A stretch of 64,000 nucleotides of DNA from Vibrio renipiscarius (GTDB taxonomy: Bacteria; Pseudomonadota; Gammaproteobacteria; Enterobacterales; Vibrionaceae): NCBI RefSeq assembly GCF_000827885.1, contig NZ_JTKH01000006.1, forward strand, positions 822,239 to 886,238, given 5' to 3'. Under the pieces are notes generated by a model. That model ran no database searches. It saw only the letters and a list, made by a program, of their open reading frames with translations, and was not told where the DNA came from. Shown here piece by piece: positions 1 to 7,964 of this stretch. How positions within the stretch are numbered: the stretch's first letter is position 1; each line of letters begins with the position of its first letter. The position numbers and the translations under genes are program-made.

Positions 1-150
1 AGATCTGCTGACCTCGAAACATCGAGCGCTCGCGGGCTCATCTATAAAAGATATACCGCCGGTAGGGACTTTCACCCTGCCCTGAGAATTACAATTAAGT
101 TTGTGCCCAAGAAGTTGGGCCGAAAAAGAGTATTACAGTTTATCGTTTGA
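1..150 (+). repeat. Possible dispersed Vibrio repeat or 3' tail of a truncated frame
   Basis: One frame is open from the first base to a TGA at 148-150 (49 codons) with no start in view. The DNA is rich in short hairpins: CTCGA/TCGAG near 13-26 and GGTAGGG/CCCTGCC with a 7-base loop around 72-92. The peptide segment with TAGRDFHPAL resembles short peptides I remember as often annotated in Vibrio genomes from non-coding repeats, so I favour a repeated or mobile-element-end sequence over a real gene. It could equally be the C-terminus of a gene that begins before the window. Identity is not established. Confidence 0.3.
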
Positions 151-170
151 TGGAATAAAAATTTGATATA

Positions 171-217
171 CCTAAGCAACTACCTAAGCAACTTAAAGAT
201 CTAAGCAACTTAAAGAT
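171..217. repeat. Short direct repeats (17-18 bp units)
   Basis: The unit CTAAGCAACTTAAAGAT occurs at 184-200 and again at 201-217 with no gap, and a partial copy (CCTAAGCAACTA) precedes them at 171-182. It is AT-rich, lies upstream of the small zinc-ribbon gene and looks like recent tandem duplication. No function is apparent. Confidence 0.7.
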
Positions 218-345
218 GCTCAGTGCTGTTTCTGAGCAGGGAAGGCATTGGTTAGGGATTCATTGTTGATCATGAGAGCTTGATGATTAACGCCTATGAA
301 GCGGTTATAATCGGCCAATAACGCAGAGTAAATATCGGTACTAAA

Positions 346-507
346 ATGAGAAAGCACTACACCGTAGAAGGTGATATCAACGCCAAAAAAGCGAAAGACG
401 CTTACCCTAAGCTTATATTGTGCGAAAACTGTATTGGTGGGTATGTGGTCATCAATGAAGGTGAGCGAACTTTTGAACCTTGTGCAAAATGTGGTGCTGA
501 CGAATAG
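346..507 (+). CDS. Small zinc-ribbon peptide, 53 aa
   Basis: A 53-residue frame starts with ATG at 346 and stops with TAG at 505-507. It carries two CxxC pairs, CENC and CAKC, 20-odd residues apart, followed by a Gly, which is the layout of a single zinc ribbon. The N-terminus is basic (MRKHY) and there is no signal peptide or membrane segment, so it should be cytoplasmic. The ribosome binding site is weak. A good intrinsic terminator begins 47 bases after the stop, which supports a real monocistronic unit. I do not recognise the family. It may bind nucleic acid or a protein partner, but that is only a guess from the fold. Confidence 0.6.
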   Translation: MRKHYTVEGDINAKKAKDAYPKLILCENCIGGYVVINEGERTFEPCAKCGADE

Positions 508-554
508 ATAACGATTCTATCGAATGCCCATAGTGTTCATCATCGTCAATTCAG

Positions 555-583
555 ACGGCGCTCATAGGTAGCGCCGTTTTTTT
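555..583 (+). terminator. Intrinsic terminator of the zinc-ribbon gene
   Basis: The stem ACGGCGCT / AGCGCCGT (8 bp, loop of 7) is followed directly by a run of seven T. It sits 47 bases after the stop of the 53-residue gene. Confidence 0.8.
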
Positions 584-653
584 CATCTGAATTTCGCTCG
601 TTGTGCTCTGCTCGTCAAATTTACCCGGATAAATACCTTTCTAATCAGTGAAA

Positions 654-1697
654 CTAACGGGTTAGGGGCTTGCCACAGCGCTTAAATAACCCTTGCCAAT
701 ATTGGACATGTTCGAGTGTCGCGAGTCGAAAGGCGGTGTGAGCCGATTCAAGTGGATATTGAAAGTTGGGGTGTGCTTGCCTAAACATGGGTAAGAATGG
801 CGCCAATTGATAATATTGGGCATCTAATAACGCCAAATAGGCTTGAATTTCATTGATGAAAAACTGGCGAAAGACATTGTTGAGATAGTTAAATTTTGTA
901 CGGTCTCGATTTGGTTGGCAGAGAATTTCCGCATCGTGCTGCGTGAGTTGCTGCGTCATAGTCTCGAGCCAGCGGGTTGCGTTGTGCATTGAGTAAAGTA
1001 AGCCGCCCACCGCGGGGCTCTTTTCGAGCGCTTCTTGATAGGGGGTAATCAGAGCGACGCTTTGACGGTTATCTTCGCTGTCAGTGATTACCGCGGATTG
1101 AGATTGGAGATAAGCATTATTGATGACGTTTAATCCAGCTAAAACTTGCGGGTCGATTTGGCTGGATTGCGCATCAACCCATCGCGTCGCATTGAGTTGT
1201 GTTCGCATGGTGTCACTGGTGAAGAGCAGGTTTGCGGTGTAGAGCGGTTGTTGCTTGCGTTTTATATGAAGAATATCGCTGAGCTGCTCCGTTAGCTGTG
1301 GCGACAACAGGGGCGTATTGTCATTCCGCTGATTTGAGCTGTTTGCCGCGCCTAAGCATTGTTCTAAACCCTGAATGAGTGCGTGTTGGAAATCGAACTC
1401 ACGAAATTGGTCTTGAACTTTTCCCAATGAAGAGTTTTTTTCTGCAATTAGGTTGAACAGGCGACATTTTCGTAATTCGTAGCTATCGAGTAACCCAATG
1501 GTCACGCTTTCAATCGGTAAAATCAGATCGCGCTTTGCAGGCAGAGGGAAAGGTTCGGCAATCACGGCGGGCAGTGCGGTTTGTTGTTGCACATTGGCGA
1601 CGCGTTCGAGATAGGTCTCAAACTGATTTTCTATTGGATGCTGGTTGAACTTACAGCCGCCAATAAAGAGCAATAGAACCATCATTAGCCAAGGCAT
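654..1697 (-). CDS. DUF3080-type lipoprotein, 347 aa
   Basis: The N-terminus MPWLMMVLLLFIGGC is a lipoprotein signal with the lipobox Cys at residue 15, so the mature protein should be lipid-anchored in the envelope. The rest is largely alpha-helical and polar, rich in Gln, with no catalytic motif that I can see. It resembles the DUF3080 family of Vibrio and relatives, whose function is unknown. A GGAGGG stretch lies upstream of the chosen ATG at a rather long distance; Met5 or Met6 are possible alternative starts that would keep the lipobox. It is a single gene, tail-side to the zinc-ribbon unit and downstream of norM on the same strand but separated by the norM terminator. Confidence 0.7.
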   Translation of the reverse strand: MPWLMMVLLLFIGGCKFNQHPIENQFETYLERVANVQQQTALPAVIAEPFPLPAKRDLILPIESVTIGLLDSYELRKCRLFNLIAEKNSSLGKVQDQFREFDFQHALIQGLEQCLGAANSSNQRNDNTPLLSPQLTEQLSDILHIKRKQQPLYTANLLFTSDTMRTQLNATRWVDAQSSQIDPQVLAGLNVINNAYLQSQSAVITDSEDNRQSVALITPYQEALEKSPAVGGLLYSMHNATRWLETMTQQLTQHDAEILCQPNRDRTKFNYLNNVFRQFFINEIQAYLALLDAQYYQLAPFLPMFRQAHPNFQYPLESAHTAFRLATLEHVQYWQGLFKRCGKPLTR

Positions 1698-1756
1698 CGA
1701 GATATTCGCTTCCCTCCAAATTAGACTCGTTGCTATTAGTGTACGGAGTAATAAAG

Positions 1757-1785
1757 AAAAAGGTCAGCATTTCGCTGACCTTTTT
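1757..1785 (-). terminator. Terminator of norM
   Basis: The stem AAAAGGTCAGC / GCTGACCTTTT with a 5-base loop reads on the minus strand into a T-rich run, 50 bases after the norM stop. Confidence 0.8.
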
Positions 1786-1834
1786 ACTCTAAGCTTTTTA
1801 CACAGAGTTTTTGCAGAATGTGGCTTTCTAATGA

Positions 1835-3205
1835 TTAGCGCTCAGAGAAGCTCAATTGGACCTCATCTGGCTGCTTGTGCATCCAGTTTAGACGAGAGCC
1901 TAACATTAGAGCACCAGAAGAAAGACCGATGATAAAGCCAATCCAGAAGCCGTGAGCGCCCATCGGCTCAACCACCCAATCCGTCATACCAAGAATGTAG
2001 CCTGATGGTAAGCCAATAATCCAATAGGCGATAAAGGTACGGTTAAAGATCGCGGCCATATCTTTGTAGCCACGCAGTGCACCGGCGGCAACCACTTGAA
2101 TCGCATCCATACATTGATAAATCGCCGCCAATAACAGCAGTTGCATTGCGAGATCGATAACTTCGCGGTTATCCGTGTAAAGCAACGCAATCTGTTCGCG
2201 GAATAATACGGTCAGCAGTGCCGATGTGAGCGACATCGCCAGCGCCACCAATAAGCCCACTCGTGATGCCACTTTTGCGCCATCGGTGCTGTGCTCACCA
2301 AGACGGTAGCCAACACGAATACTGGTTGCGGCACCAATACTCATCGGTAGCATAAAGATCAGCGATGAGAAGTTAATCGCCACTTGATGCGCAGCCACAA
2401 TCATTGGCCCTAATGGGGCAACGAGCAGGGCAACAATGGCAAACAACGTCACTTCAAAAAACAACGCGGCTGCAACCGGAAACCCTAATCTGAACAGGCG
2501 AATAAGCGCTTTTGGATCGGGTTTATGGATTTTATCAAACAGCTTAATGTACGCCACGCGTTTGGCGGTCATCACGTAAAGCAACATCAAACCAAACATG
2601 ACCCAGTATACGATTGCGGTGGCAACGCCACAGCCAACACCACCAAGTTGTGGTGCGCCAAATTTTCCGTAAACAAAAATCCAGTTAAGTGGAATGTTGC
2701 AAAGCAAACCGATAAAGCCGATAAACATTGCGGGCTTGGTGAGTGACAAGCCGTCCGTCAAGCTGCGTAATGCTTGGAACATAAGGAATGCAGGCACTGC
2801 GAACATCACGGCATGCATATAGCCAACGGTTTTTACGGCCATTGATACATCGACATCCATAAGATCTAAGATCGACTGCGTTTGAAACAGCACACCAATG
2901 ATCGGAATAGAGATCAGAAGTGCCATCACAAAACCTTGCTGGATTTGAAATGGAATCTGTTCAAACTTACCAGAGCCGTTTAATTGTGCGACGACAGGAA
3001 CCAGGGCCATGAGCAGGCCGATACCAAATAAAATGGAAGGCAGCCAAATGCTGGACGCAATAGAAACGGCGGCCATATCAATAGCACTGACGCCGCCAGC
3101 CATTACGGTGTCGACAAAACCCATCCCAGTTTGTGCCACAGAGGCGATCAATACTGGGGTTGCTAACTTCATTAGTGTGTTAGCTTCTTGCTTATAACGA
3201 TGCAC
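1835..3205 (-). CDS. norM: MATE-family multidrug/Na+ antiporter NorM, 456 aa
   Basis: NorM exports cationic drugs (fluoroquinolones, ethidium and similar compounds) across the inner membrane in exchange for Na+. The protein has the twelve hydrophobic segments and duplicated MATE layout, beginning MHRYKQEANTLMKLATPVLI and including the conserved membrane motif QTGMGFVDTVMAGG. I place the start at the GTG at 3205 rather than at the longest frame: it gives 456 residues, the length I recall for Vibrio NorM, and has GGAG eight bases upstream. It is transcribed divergently from ribE across a 487-bp gap, the same pairing as mdtK and the riboflavin synthase gene in E. coli. Confidence 0.93.
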   Translation of the reverse strand: MHRYKQEANTLMKLATPVLIASVAQTGMGFVDTVMAGGVSAIDMAAVSIASSIWLPSILFGIGLLMALVPVVAQLNGSGKFEQIPFQIQQGFVMALLISIPIIGVLFQTQSILDLMDVDVSMAVKTVGYMHAVMFAVPAFLMFQALRSLTDGLSLTKPAMFIGFIGLLCNIPLNWIFVYGKFGAPQLGGVGCGVATAIVYWVMFGLMLLYVMTAKRVAYIKLFDKIHKPDPKALIRLFRLGFPVAAALFFEVTLFAIVALLVAPLGPMIVAAHQVAINFSSLIFMLPMSIGAATSIRVGYRLGEHSTDGAKVASRVGLLVALAMSLTSALLTVLFREQIALLYTDNREVIDLAMQLLLLAAIYQCMDAIQVVAAGALRGYKDMAAIFNRTFIAYWIIGLPSGYILGMTDWVVEPMGAHGFWIGFIIGLSSGALMLGSRLNWMHKQPDEVQLSFSER

Positions 3206-3692
3206 GAAAAGAACTCCAAAAGGGGGGCACAACTCATCACCCAGCGAGTGGGGTTTGATACGAATCTGTCAAATCGAGTTTGATGCTATAGGCTGTATGA
3301 CAAAGCCATCACGAGACAATCACTGGCCATTGTTTATTGGATAAATAAACGAACAGCGCGGAGATGAGTGATTCTCTTTCAACTGAGACTGGTCAGATAG
3401 GTATAGGAGTAGTTGTGCTTAAAAATCACGCGCAGTATACCGGAACAAATCGATTCGGCGCAGGTTTTTATTTAGAATCCGATAAATAACAAGTCCGCCC
3501 TTAATCGGCGCCGTTATACGGGATATTAAGTTCTTATAAATCATAAGAGTAACGCGATTTACCATCAGATTGATTGTGCTTGAAACGCTAAAATTGACAG
3601 CATTCATCGCGACAATCAAGTAAGCTGACAACAACTGTATGAAAGAGAATCTGGTTGGCGTTTAAGCCACAGATTTTAGAAAGGAGAGGTCG
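3206..3692. other. norM-ribE intergenic region
   Basis: This 487-bp divergent gap holds a 19-bp inverted repeat (3332-3350), a TTGACA hexamer at 3594-3599 that could be the -35 of ribE, and AT-rich sequence. I see no FMN riboswitch consensus and no convincing small gene. Confidence 0.5.
3332..3350. promoter_or_regulatory. Inverted repeat, possible operator
   Basis: GTTTATT (3332-3338) and AATAAAC (3344-3350) form a perfect 7-bp inverted repeat around a 5-base centre, about 130 bp upstream of norM. It is too AT-rich and lacks a T-tract for a terminator. An operator for a dimeric regulator is possible but unproven. Confidence 0.3.
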
Positions 3693-4304
3693 ATGTTTAC
3701 CGGCATTGTAAAAGGGATGGCGAAAGTCGTCGCAATTGAACATAAGCAAAATTTTCAAACACACATTGTTGAACTGAAGAATGATCTGGGGGCTAACCTT
3801 GAGATCGGCGCTTCTGTCGCGCATAACGGTTGTTGCTTGACCGTCACGAACATCGACGGCGAACGGGTGAGTTTTGATTTGATGCAAGAGACGCTCAAAT
3901 TAACCAACTTGGGCCAGTTGAATGTTGGCGATCACATCAACATCGAACGTGCGGCGAAATTTGGCGATGAAATTGGTGGGCATAGCATGTCTGGCCATAT
4001 CGCTTTTGTCGCCAATGTTTGTGAAGTGATTGATACGCCGAATAACCGTACGGTTTGGTTTGAAATGCCGGAGCAGGCAATGAAATATGTGCTGGCTAAA
4101 GGTTACATTGGTTTAGATGGCTGCTCACTAACGATTGGCGAGGTGAAAGAAAACCGATTCAACGTACACCTCATTCCTGAAACGTTACAACGTACCTTAT
4201 TTGGCTCTCGTCAAGTGGGTGATAGCATCAATGTCGAAGTTGATCCGCAGACACAAGCCATCGTCGATACGGTAGAGCGCGTGTTGGCGGCGAGAAGATT
4301 ATAA
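3693..4304 (+). CDS. ribE: Riboflavin synthase, alpha chain, 203 aa
   Basis: This enzyme dismutates two molecules of 6,7-dimethyl-8-ribityllumazine to riboflavin and the pyrimidinedione, the last step of riboflavin synthesis. The N-terminus MFTGIVKGMAKV is the family signature, and the protein shows the two homologous beta-barrel halves: an N-terminal half with NGCCLTVT (around residues 45-55) and a second with LDGCSLTI (around 145-153). The DEIGGHSMSGH stretch is also typical. The start is preceded by AAAGGAGAGG. It is monocistronic, with its own terminator at 4343. It is called ribC in some E. coli nomenclature. Confidence 0.95.
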   Translation: MFTGIVKGMAKVVAIEHKQNFQTHIVELKNDLGANLEIGASVAHNGCCLTVTNIDGERVSFDLMQETLKLTNLGQLNVGDHINIERAAKFGDEIGGHSMSGHIAFVANVCEVIDTPNNRTVWFEMPEQAMKYVLAKGYIGLDGCSLTIGEVKENRFNVHLIPETLQRTLFGSRQVGDSINVEVDPQTQAIVDTVERVLAARRL

Positions 4305-4342
4305 ACCCGGACCATAAGTCCTGATGATAATAGAAATGACAA

Positions 4343-4364
4343 AGAGCGCAGATGCGCTCTTTTT
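4343..4364 (+). terminator. Terminator of ribE
   Basis: AGAGCGC / GCGCTCT stem with a 4-base loop followed by TTTT, 38 bases after the stop. Confidence 0.8.
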
Positions 4365-4383
4365 GATTAAGTGAAGTGGGTGT

Positions 4384-4587
4384 TCAGAAAATTTGCTCAT
4401 CGTCAGCATCAACAGTTAAATCGATGCGATCCATCTGCTCATTGACCGTAAGATTGAAATGAATAGCATTACAGCATGCAGAACAATCATCAAAAAAGTC
4501 TTGATTGCCATTCGATGCGTCAAGGGTAATACCAATAGAATGCCCGCAGTGAGGGCAGTCGACCTTCTTCTCCGTGAAATTGCGCAT
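4384..4587 (-). CDS. CPXCG-motif cysteine-rich protein, 67 aa
   Basis: Small cytoplasmic protein with the pattern CPHCGHSI at residues 11-18 and a second Cys set, CSACC, near residues 35-39. This is the arrangement of the CPXCG cysteine-rich family (Pfam Cys_rich_CPXG), presumed to bind zinc. The C-terminal third is acidic and could make a protein contact. The function of the family is not known. It is a stand-alone gene between ribE, which it faces, and the fructosamine-kinase relative. Confidence 0.8.
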   Translation of the reverse strand: MRNFTEKKVDCPHCGHSIGITLDASNGNQDFFDDCSACCNAIHFNLTVNEQMDRIDLTVDADDEQIF

Positions 4588-4803
4588 AGACGTACCTCTT
4601 TATTACTACCTGTGACGTTAGAATTGCCACGCAACGTTTGCCATAGGTAAATAGTAAGGCGATAAGTTAGTAATGGACGTAAATTAAGTGCAAAGTTTGA
4701 CTATTGGCATAAAAATCACAGAGAACGGATTTGAATTGTTCTCTGTGTGATCTTTCCGCTTGCAATTACGTTGCGTATCAATGTAACTCTTTGTTTCAAA
4801 AAG

Positions 4804-5670
4804 TTAATAATCATTTATTTGGTCAATGAGTTGCTGTGATTCATTAAGGTAGTGCCCCCCAAATAGGTTGTAGTGATTGAGCAGGTGATAAAGATTATAG
4901 ATAGACTTTCGCTGCTGGTAATCGGCGGCGAGAGGAAGGACGCTTTCGTAGCCTTGGTAAAATTCTGGCTTAAACCCACCAAACAGTTCCGTCATTGCAA
5001 TATCGCATTCTCGATCGCCCCAATAACTGGCGGGATCATAGCAGATCGGCCCACACGCTGAATTGGCAACATTGCCGCTCCATAGGGCACCATGCAGCAA
5101 AGAAGGTCGTGGTTGGTGATGGGACAATAGATGTTGAATTTTTTGTGTGAATTCACTGATGTCGGTGAGCGACACGCCTTTTTCTTTGATCAATTGCAGT
5201 TGCCAACCAATGCGTTGCTCTGCAAAAAAACGCGACCACTTCCGTGACCATTGATTGGGTTGCAGCGTGCTACCAATGTAGTTATCCGAGTCAAAGCCAT
5301 ACTCTTTTTGCTCTCCCCATTGATGAAGCGCGGCTAAGCGTTGACCAAAGGCGTAGTTTGATTCTGCATTTTCAAGCGGCTTAGTAGGGAGGTAGTTTAA
5401 GATCAAAAACGCATTCTGCTTGGACTTTCCTAAGTGAACCAACTCAGGCACCACGACGGTGTTGGTTTCGCGCAAGCATCGAATGTTCTCCGCCTCAGCT
5501 TCGTATTTCGCTAAGAACTCACGATGATTAACTTTTATGAAGTAGCGCTGTTCACCATCACTGATCATGTAGCTTTCGCTGATGTCACCACCCGATAGCT
5601 TTGTTTTTTCACGTATTACAAAAGAAAACATTAACGTTTCAGATAACTGCTCGGAGATTGCTTGCCACAT
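4804..5670 (-). CDS. Fructosamine kinase family protein, 288 aa
   Basis: The protein belongs to the fructosamine/ketosamine-3-kinase family (E. coli YniA type), which has the aminoglycoside-phosphotransferase fold and phosphorylates sugar adducts on amines so that they can be removed. Visible features are the N-terminal lobe with GGDISESY and YFIKVN (ATP-binding Lys), the catalytic loop LLHGALWSGN near residue 190, where LHGDLWSGN would be usual, and CYDPASYWGDRECDIAM downstream. The loop therefore has Ala at the position normally held by the catalytic Asp. The actual substrate is unknown. It is a single gene with no operon partner. Confidence 0.85.
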   Translation of the reverse strand: MWQAISEQLSETLMFSFVIREKTKLSGGDISESYMISDGEQRYFIKVNHREFLAKYEAEAENIRCLRETNTVVVPELVHLGKSKQNAFLILNYLPTKPLENAESNYAFGQRLAALHQWGEQKEYGFDSDNYIGSTLQPNQWSRKWSRFFAEQRIGWQLQLIKEKGVSLTDISEFTQKIQHLLSHHQPRPSLLHGALWSGNVANSACGPICYDPASYWGDRECDIAMTELFGGFKPEFYQGYESVLPLAADYQQRKSIYNLYHLLNHYNLFGGHYLNESQQLIDQINDY

Positions 5671-5773
5671 AGCCTGTCCCTAAATCGTTGAATCACAGGT
5701 TACAGTGTAGGTTACTGACGTGATCAATTCCGAATGGCATCGCAAAGAATTCAATAAATAGAAGTCGAATGAC

Positions 5774-5923
5774 TCATAGAATCAACAAAATGTGAGGATC
5801 GTCAGCATTATCGAACGTCGTCGTCGGATCGCGTTTAATCAGAATCAGCGAGTGATGCGCTAAATCTATAAAAGCCAGCAGGAAAGAATCATTTGTGTGA
5901 ATGGTTGAATATGGTTGCTGCAT
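5774..5923 (-). CDS. Possible small ORF, 49 aa
   Basis: A 49-codon frame opens at ATG 5923 with AAGGGA ten bases upstream and stops with TGA at 5774. The peptide begins MQQPYSTIHTNDSFLLAFID and has a short hydrophobic stretch followed by IKRDPTTTF and a hydrophobic C-terminus. I do not recognise it. The usable ribosome binding site is the only positive evidence, so this could be chance. Confidence 0.35.
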   Translation of the reverse strand: MQQPYSTIHTNDSFLLAFIDLAHHSLILIKRDPTTTFDNADDPHILLIL

Positions 5924-6055
5924 TGAGTTTATTCCCTTAAGCGGTTTTTATCTCCGATTTGGGCGCTAAATACCATATCGTGGTAGTAACAATTGTTAAT
6001 CGATGCGCTAATCCCTTAAAATATATGGAGAATACGACATTAAAATGGAGCAAAA

Positions 6056-6400
6056 ATGGTCGTTAATACCGATGGCTATTCGGCGTTGATCGAATACCTA
6101 GCCTCTAATCTCGATATTTTTTCTACGGAAGAAGGTGAGACGGGGAAAGAGAGTGTGGAAGACGTTGCCACGGATATGGTGGCGAGTAACATTATGGCGC
6201 TCTTTGATCAGAATCCAGAACTGCATTCAAGTGTTCGTTTTAAACTTCTAAAGGAAGCAGACGCGGTGGTCGCGGACTTAGGAGAAGTACTCGCCAATAC
6301 TTGGTTCAAAGCGGCGACCAATGAACAGATAGCGTTCTTGGATGAGTATATTGCCCTAGTCAAAAACTTATTTGATAACGCCGTCGCTAAATACGATTAG
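6056..6400 (+). CDS. DUF3802-like hypothetical protein, 114 aa
   Basis: An acidic, all-helical cytoplasmic protein without Cys or a membrane segment. The opening with TDGYSALIEYL and the ending FLDEYIALVKNLFDNAVAKY resemble the DUF3802 family of Vibrio and Shewanella, of unknown function, at its usual length of about 114 residues. The upstream region is AT-rich and may hold its promoter (TTGTTAATCG and AATATA elements). It is convergent with the NlpC/P60 gene and their ends are only 17 bp apart. Confidence 0.65.
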   Translation: MVVNTDGYSALIEYLASNLDIFSTEEGETGKESVEDVATDMVASNIMALFDQNPELHSSVRFKLLKEADAVVADLGEVLANTWFKAATNEQIAFLDEYIALVKNLFDNAVAKYD

Positions 6401-6417
6401 TGTTTTGCTCATGCGGA

Positions 6418-6930
6418 TTAATAAACGGGCGGGGTAGCGACTCGCCTAAATTGCCAAAATTTCGCCGCCCAGTATGGATTATCCATGCGAGAGATAATGA
6501 CCCCTTTCGATGTTGAGGCGTGCATAAATTGGTTCTGCCCAAGGTAGACGCCCACATGTCGAGTCGTACGTGACGTTTTAAAGAACACCAAATCCCCGAC
6601 GTTCGCCTGCCAATACTCAATTTCTTGGCCGATTTTGACTTGATGTTCCGTTGTACGAGGCAGTTGGATTTGCGCTGCGTTTTGATACGCGGTTTGCACG
6701 AATGCCGAGCAATCCACCCCATTAAGAGAATGCCCTCCTAAGCGATAAGGGGTGCCTTTCCATATTTTAAATACATCAATAAATTCACTTTTTAGTAGCT
6801 GGTGGTAGGCCGTTTGTACCGGCGCCGAATTAGACGGCTCTGGTGAAGAGCTGCAACCGACTACGGCAAAATGGGTCATCATCAATACACAGATAAAGCG
6901 ATGGCGAGTAAAAGGGAATAAGTTGAGCAT
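6418..6930 (-). CDS. NlpC/P60-family lipoprotein (peptidoglycan endopeptidase), 170 aa
   Basis: Predicted outer-membrane lipoprotein that cuts peptide cross-links in peptidoglycan, like Spr/MepS and NlpC of E. coli. The signal ends in the lipobox AVVGC. The catalytic Cys is in GVDCSAFVQTAY, the His in RHVGVYLG, and the third polar residue lies in the FMHAST segment, the usual Cys-His-His/Asn order of the family. I use the ATG at 6930. The longest frame begins at a TTG five codons earlier (6945), and neither start has a strong ribosome binding site. There is no operon partner. Confidence 0.85.
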   Translation of the reverse strand: MLNLFPFTRHRFICVLMMTHFAVVGCSSSPEPSNSAPVQTAYHQLLKSEFIDVFKIWKGTPYRLGGHSLNGVDCSAFVQTAYQNAAQIQLPRTTEHQVKIGQEIEYWQANVGDLVFFKTSRTTRHVGVYLGQNQFMHASTSKGVIISRMDNPYWAAKFWQFRRVATPPVY

Positions 6931-7092
6931 TGATGGTTGATCCAATCGTGTAATGAGTTAACGCAGCTTAAAAACTTAAGACCGCGTTATTGGTGGGCTC
7001 TTCCCATTGAAGCGAACATTGCTCGAATAATCTAGCCGAATTCAGATTTGATTGCCCGAAAACTTGAACCGCATCACGGTGGATTATCGCTT

Positions 7093-7881
7093 TCATCGCT
7101 TTCTAAATGGTTGCGTGAGCATCTTATCTAACCATTGCTCGCGCGAGGTCTGAAATTCCGCAATCCCAATTTTTACCTTGTCATGCCCCAATTCAGGTTG
7201 GGCGCGGTAGGTGCGAAACAGTCGATCCCATATTGATAAGAAAAAACCAAAGTTAGAATGGGTTTCTTTCACTATTTCTGAGTGGTGGACACGGTGCATG
7301 TCAGGGGTAACGATGGCTTTACGTAACACCTTATCGAGATTGAGCGGCAGTTTCGCATTACTATGATTGAACATCGCACTGACGTTAAGAATGATTTCAA
7401 ACAGCAATACAGCCAGAGGTGAGATACCAAGTGAGACGACAATGGCGATTTTAATCCACATCGACATGATCATTTCAATGGGGTGGAAGCGGGCACCGGT
7501 GGTGACATCGATATCTTGATCGGCATGGTGCATGCGATGCAAACGCCATAACCATGGCACAGCGTGAAAAACCACATGTTGAACGTAAATGGCGAAATCT
7601 AGCAGCACGACAGAAATCAGGACGCCAAACCAAGCAGGAAGAGAAAGCCAATGAAATAACCCAATGTTGGCTTGTTGTGCCCACAACGCCGCTTCAAGCG
7701 TGAGCAGGGGCATGAAGAGGTTTAGACAGAGTGAATTAAAGCCAATTAAGCCAATATTATTGAGCCATCGCTGGCCTTTACTTTGGGTTAATGCTTTGCG
7801 CGGCGCAAGCCATTCCCATAATCCACACAGCACCAAAGTGGAAAGAAAGAAGCTCAGTCGAATCATATCTGGGTTTTGCAT
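7093..7881 (-). CDS. Sterol desaturase / fatty acid hydroxylase family protein, 262 aa
   Basis: An integral membrane protein with four or five hydrophobic segments and the three histidine clusters that hold the di-iron centre: HVVFH (HX3H), HRMHH (HX2HH) and HRVHH (HX2HH). Family members hydroxylate or desaturate lipids using oxygen. The bacterial substrate here is unknown. The gene is divergent from the tRNA-modification gene with an 83-bp gap. The alkylglycerol monooxygenase-like branch of the family is a reasonable alternative description. Confidence 0.85.
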   Translation of the reverse strand: MQNPDMIRLSFFLSTLVLCGLWEWLAPRKALTQSKGQRWLNNIGLIGFNSLCLNLFMPLLTLEAALWAQQANIGLFHWLSLPAWFGVLISVVLLDFAIYVQHVVFHAVPWLWRLHRMHHADQDIDVTTGARFHPIEMIMSMWIKIAIVVSLGISPLAVLLFEIILNVSAMFNHSNAKLPLNLDKVLRKAIVTPDMHRVHHSEIVKETHSNFGFFLSIWDRLFRTYRAQPELGHDKVKIGIAEFQTSREQWLDKMLTQPFRKR

Positions 7882-7964
7882 TCAGTATCCTTACGCTTTC
7901 AACTTGCAACTGACGCCATGGCGAGTAGAATTTGTCGCCCTAATATTATTATCAATGAATCCGA

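Noticed and set aside
1645..1932. 95-codon plus-strand frame over the DUF3080/norM junction
   Set aside because: It runs antisense to two real genes and through the norM terminator, with no ribosome binding site.
3206..3692. FMN riboswitch before ribE
   Set aside because: The conserved FMN element blocks were not found; ribE has an ordinary short leader as far as can be seen.
5115..5127. TGGGACAATAG inside the fructosamine-kinase gene as a regulator site
   Set aside because: Only the left half of the palindrome matches, it is inside a coding region and there is no promoter nearby.
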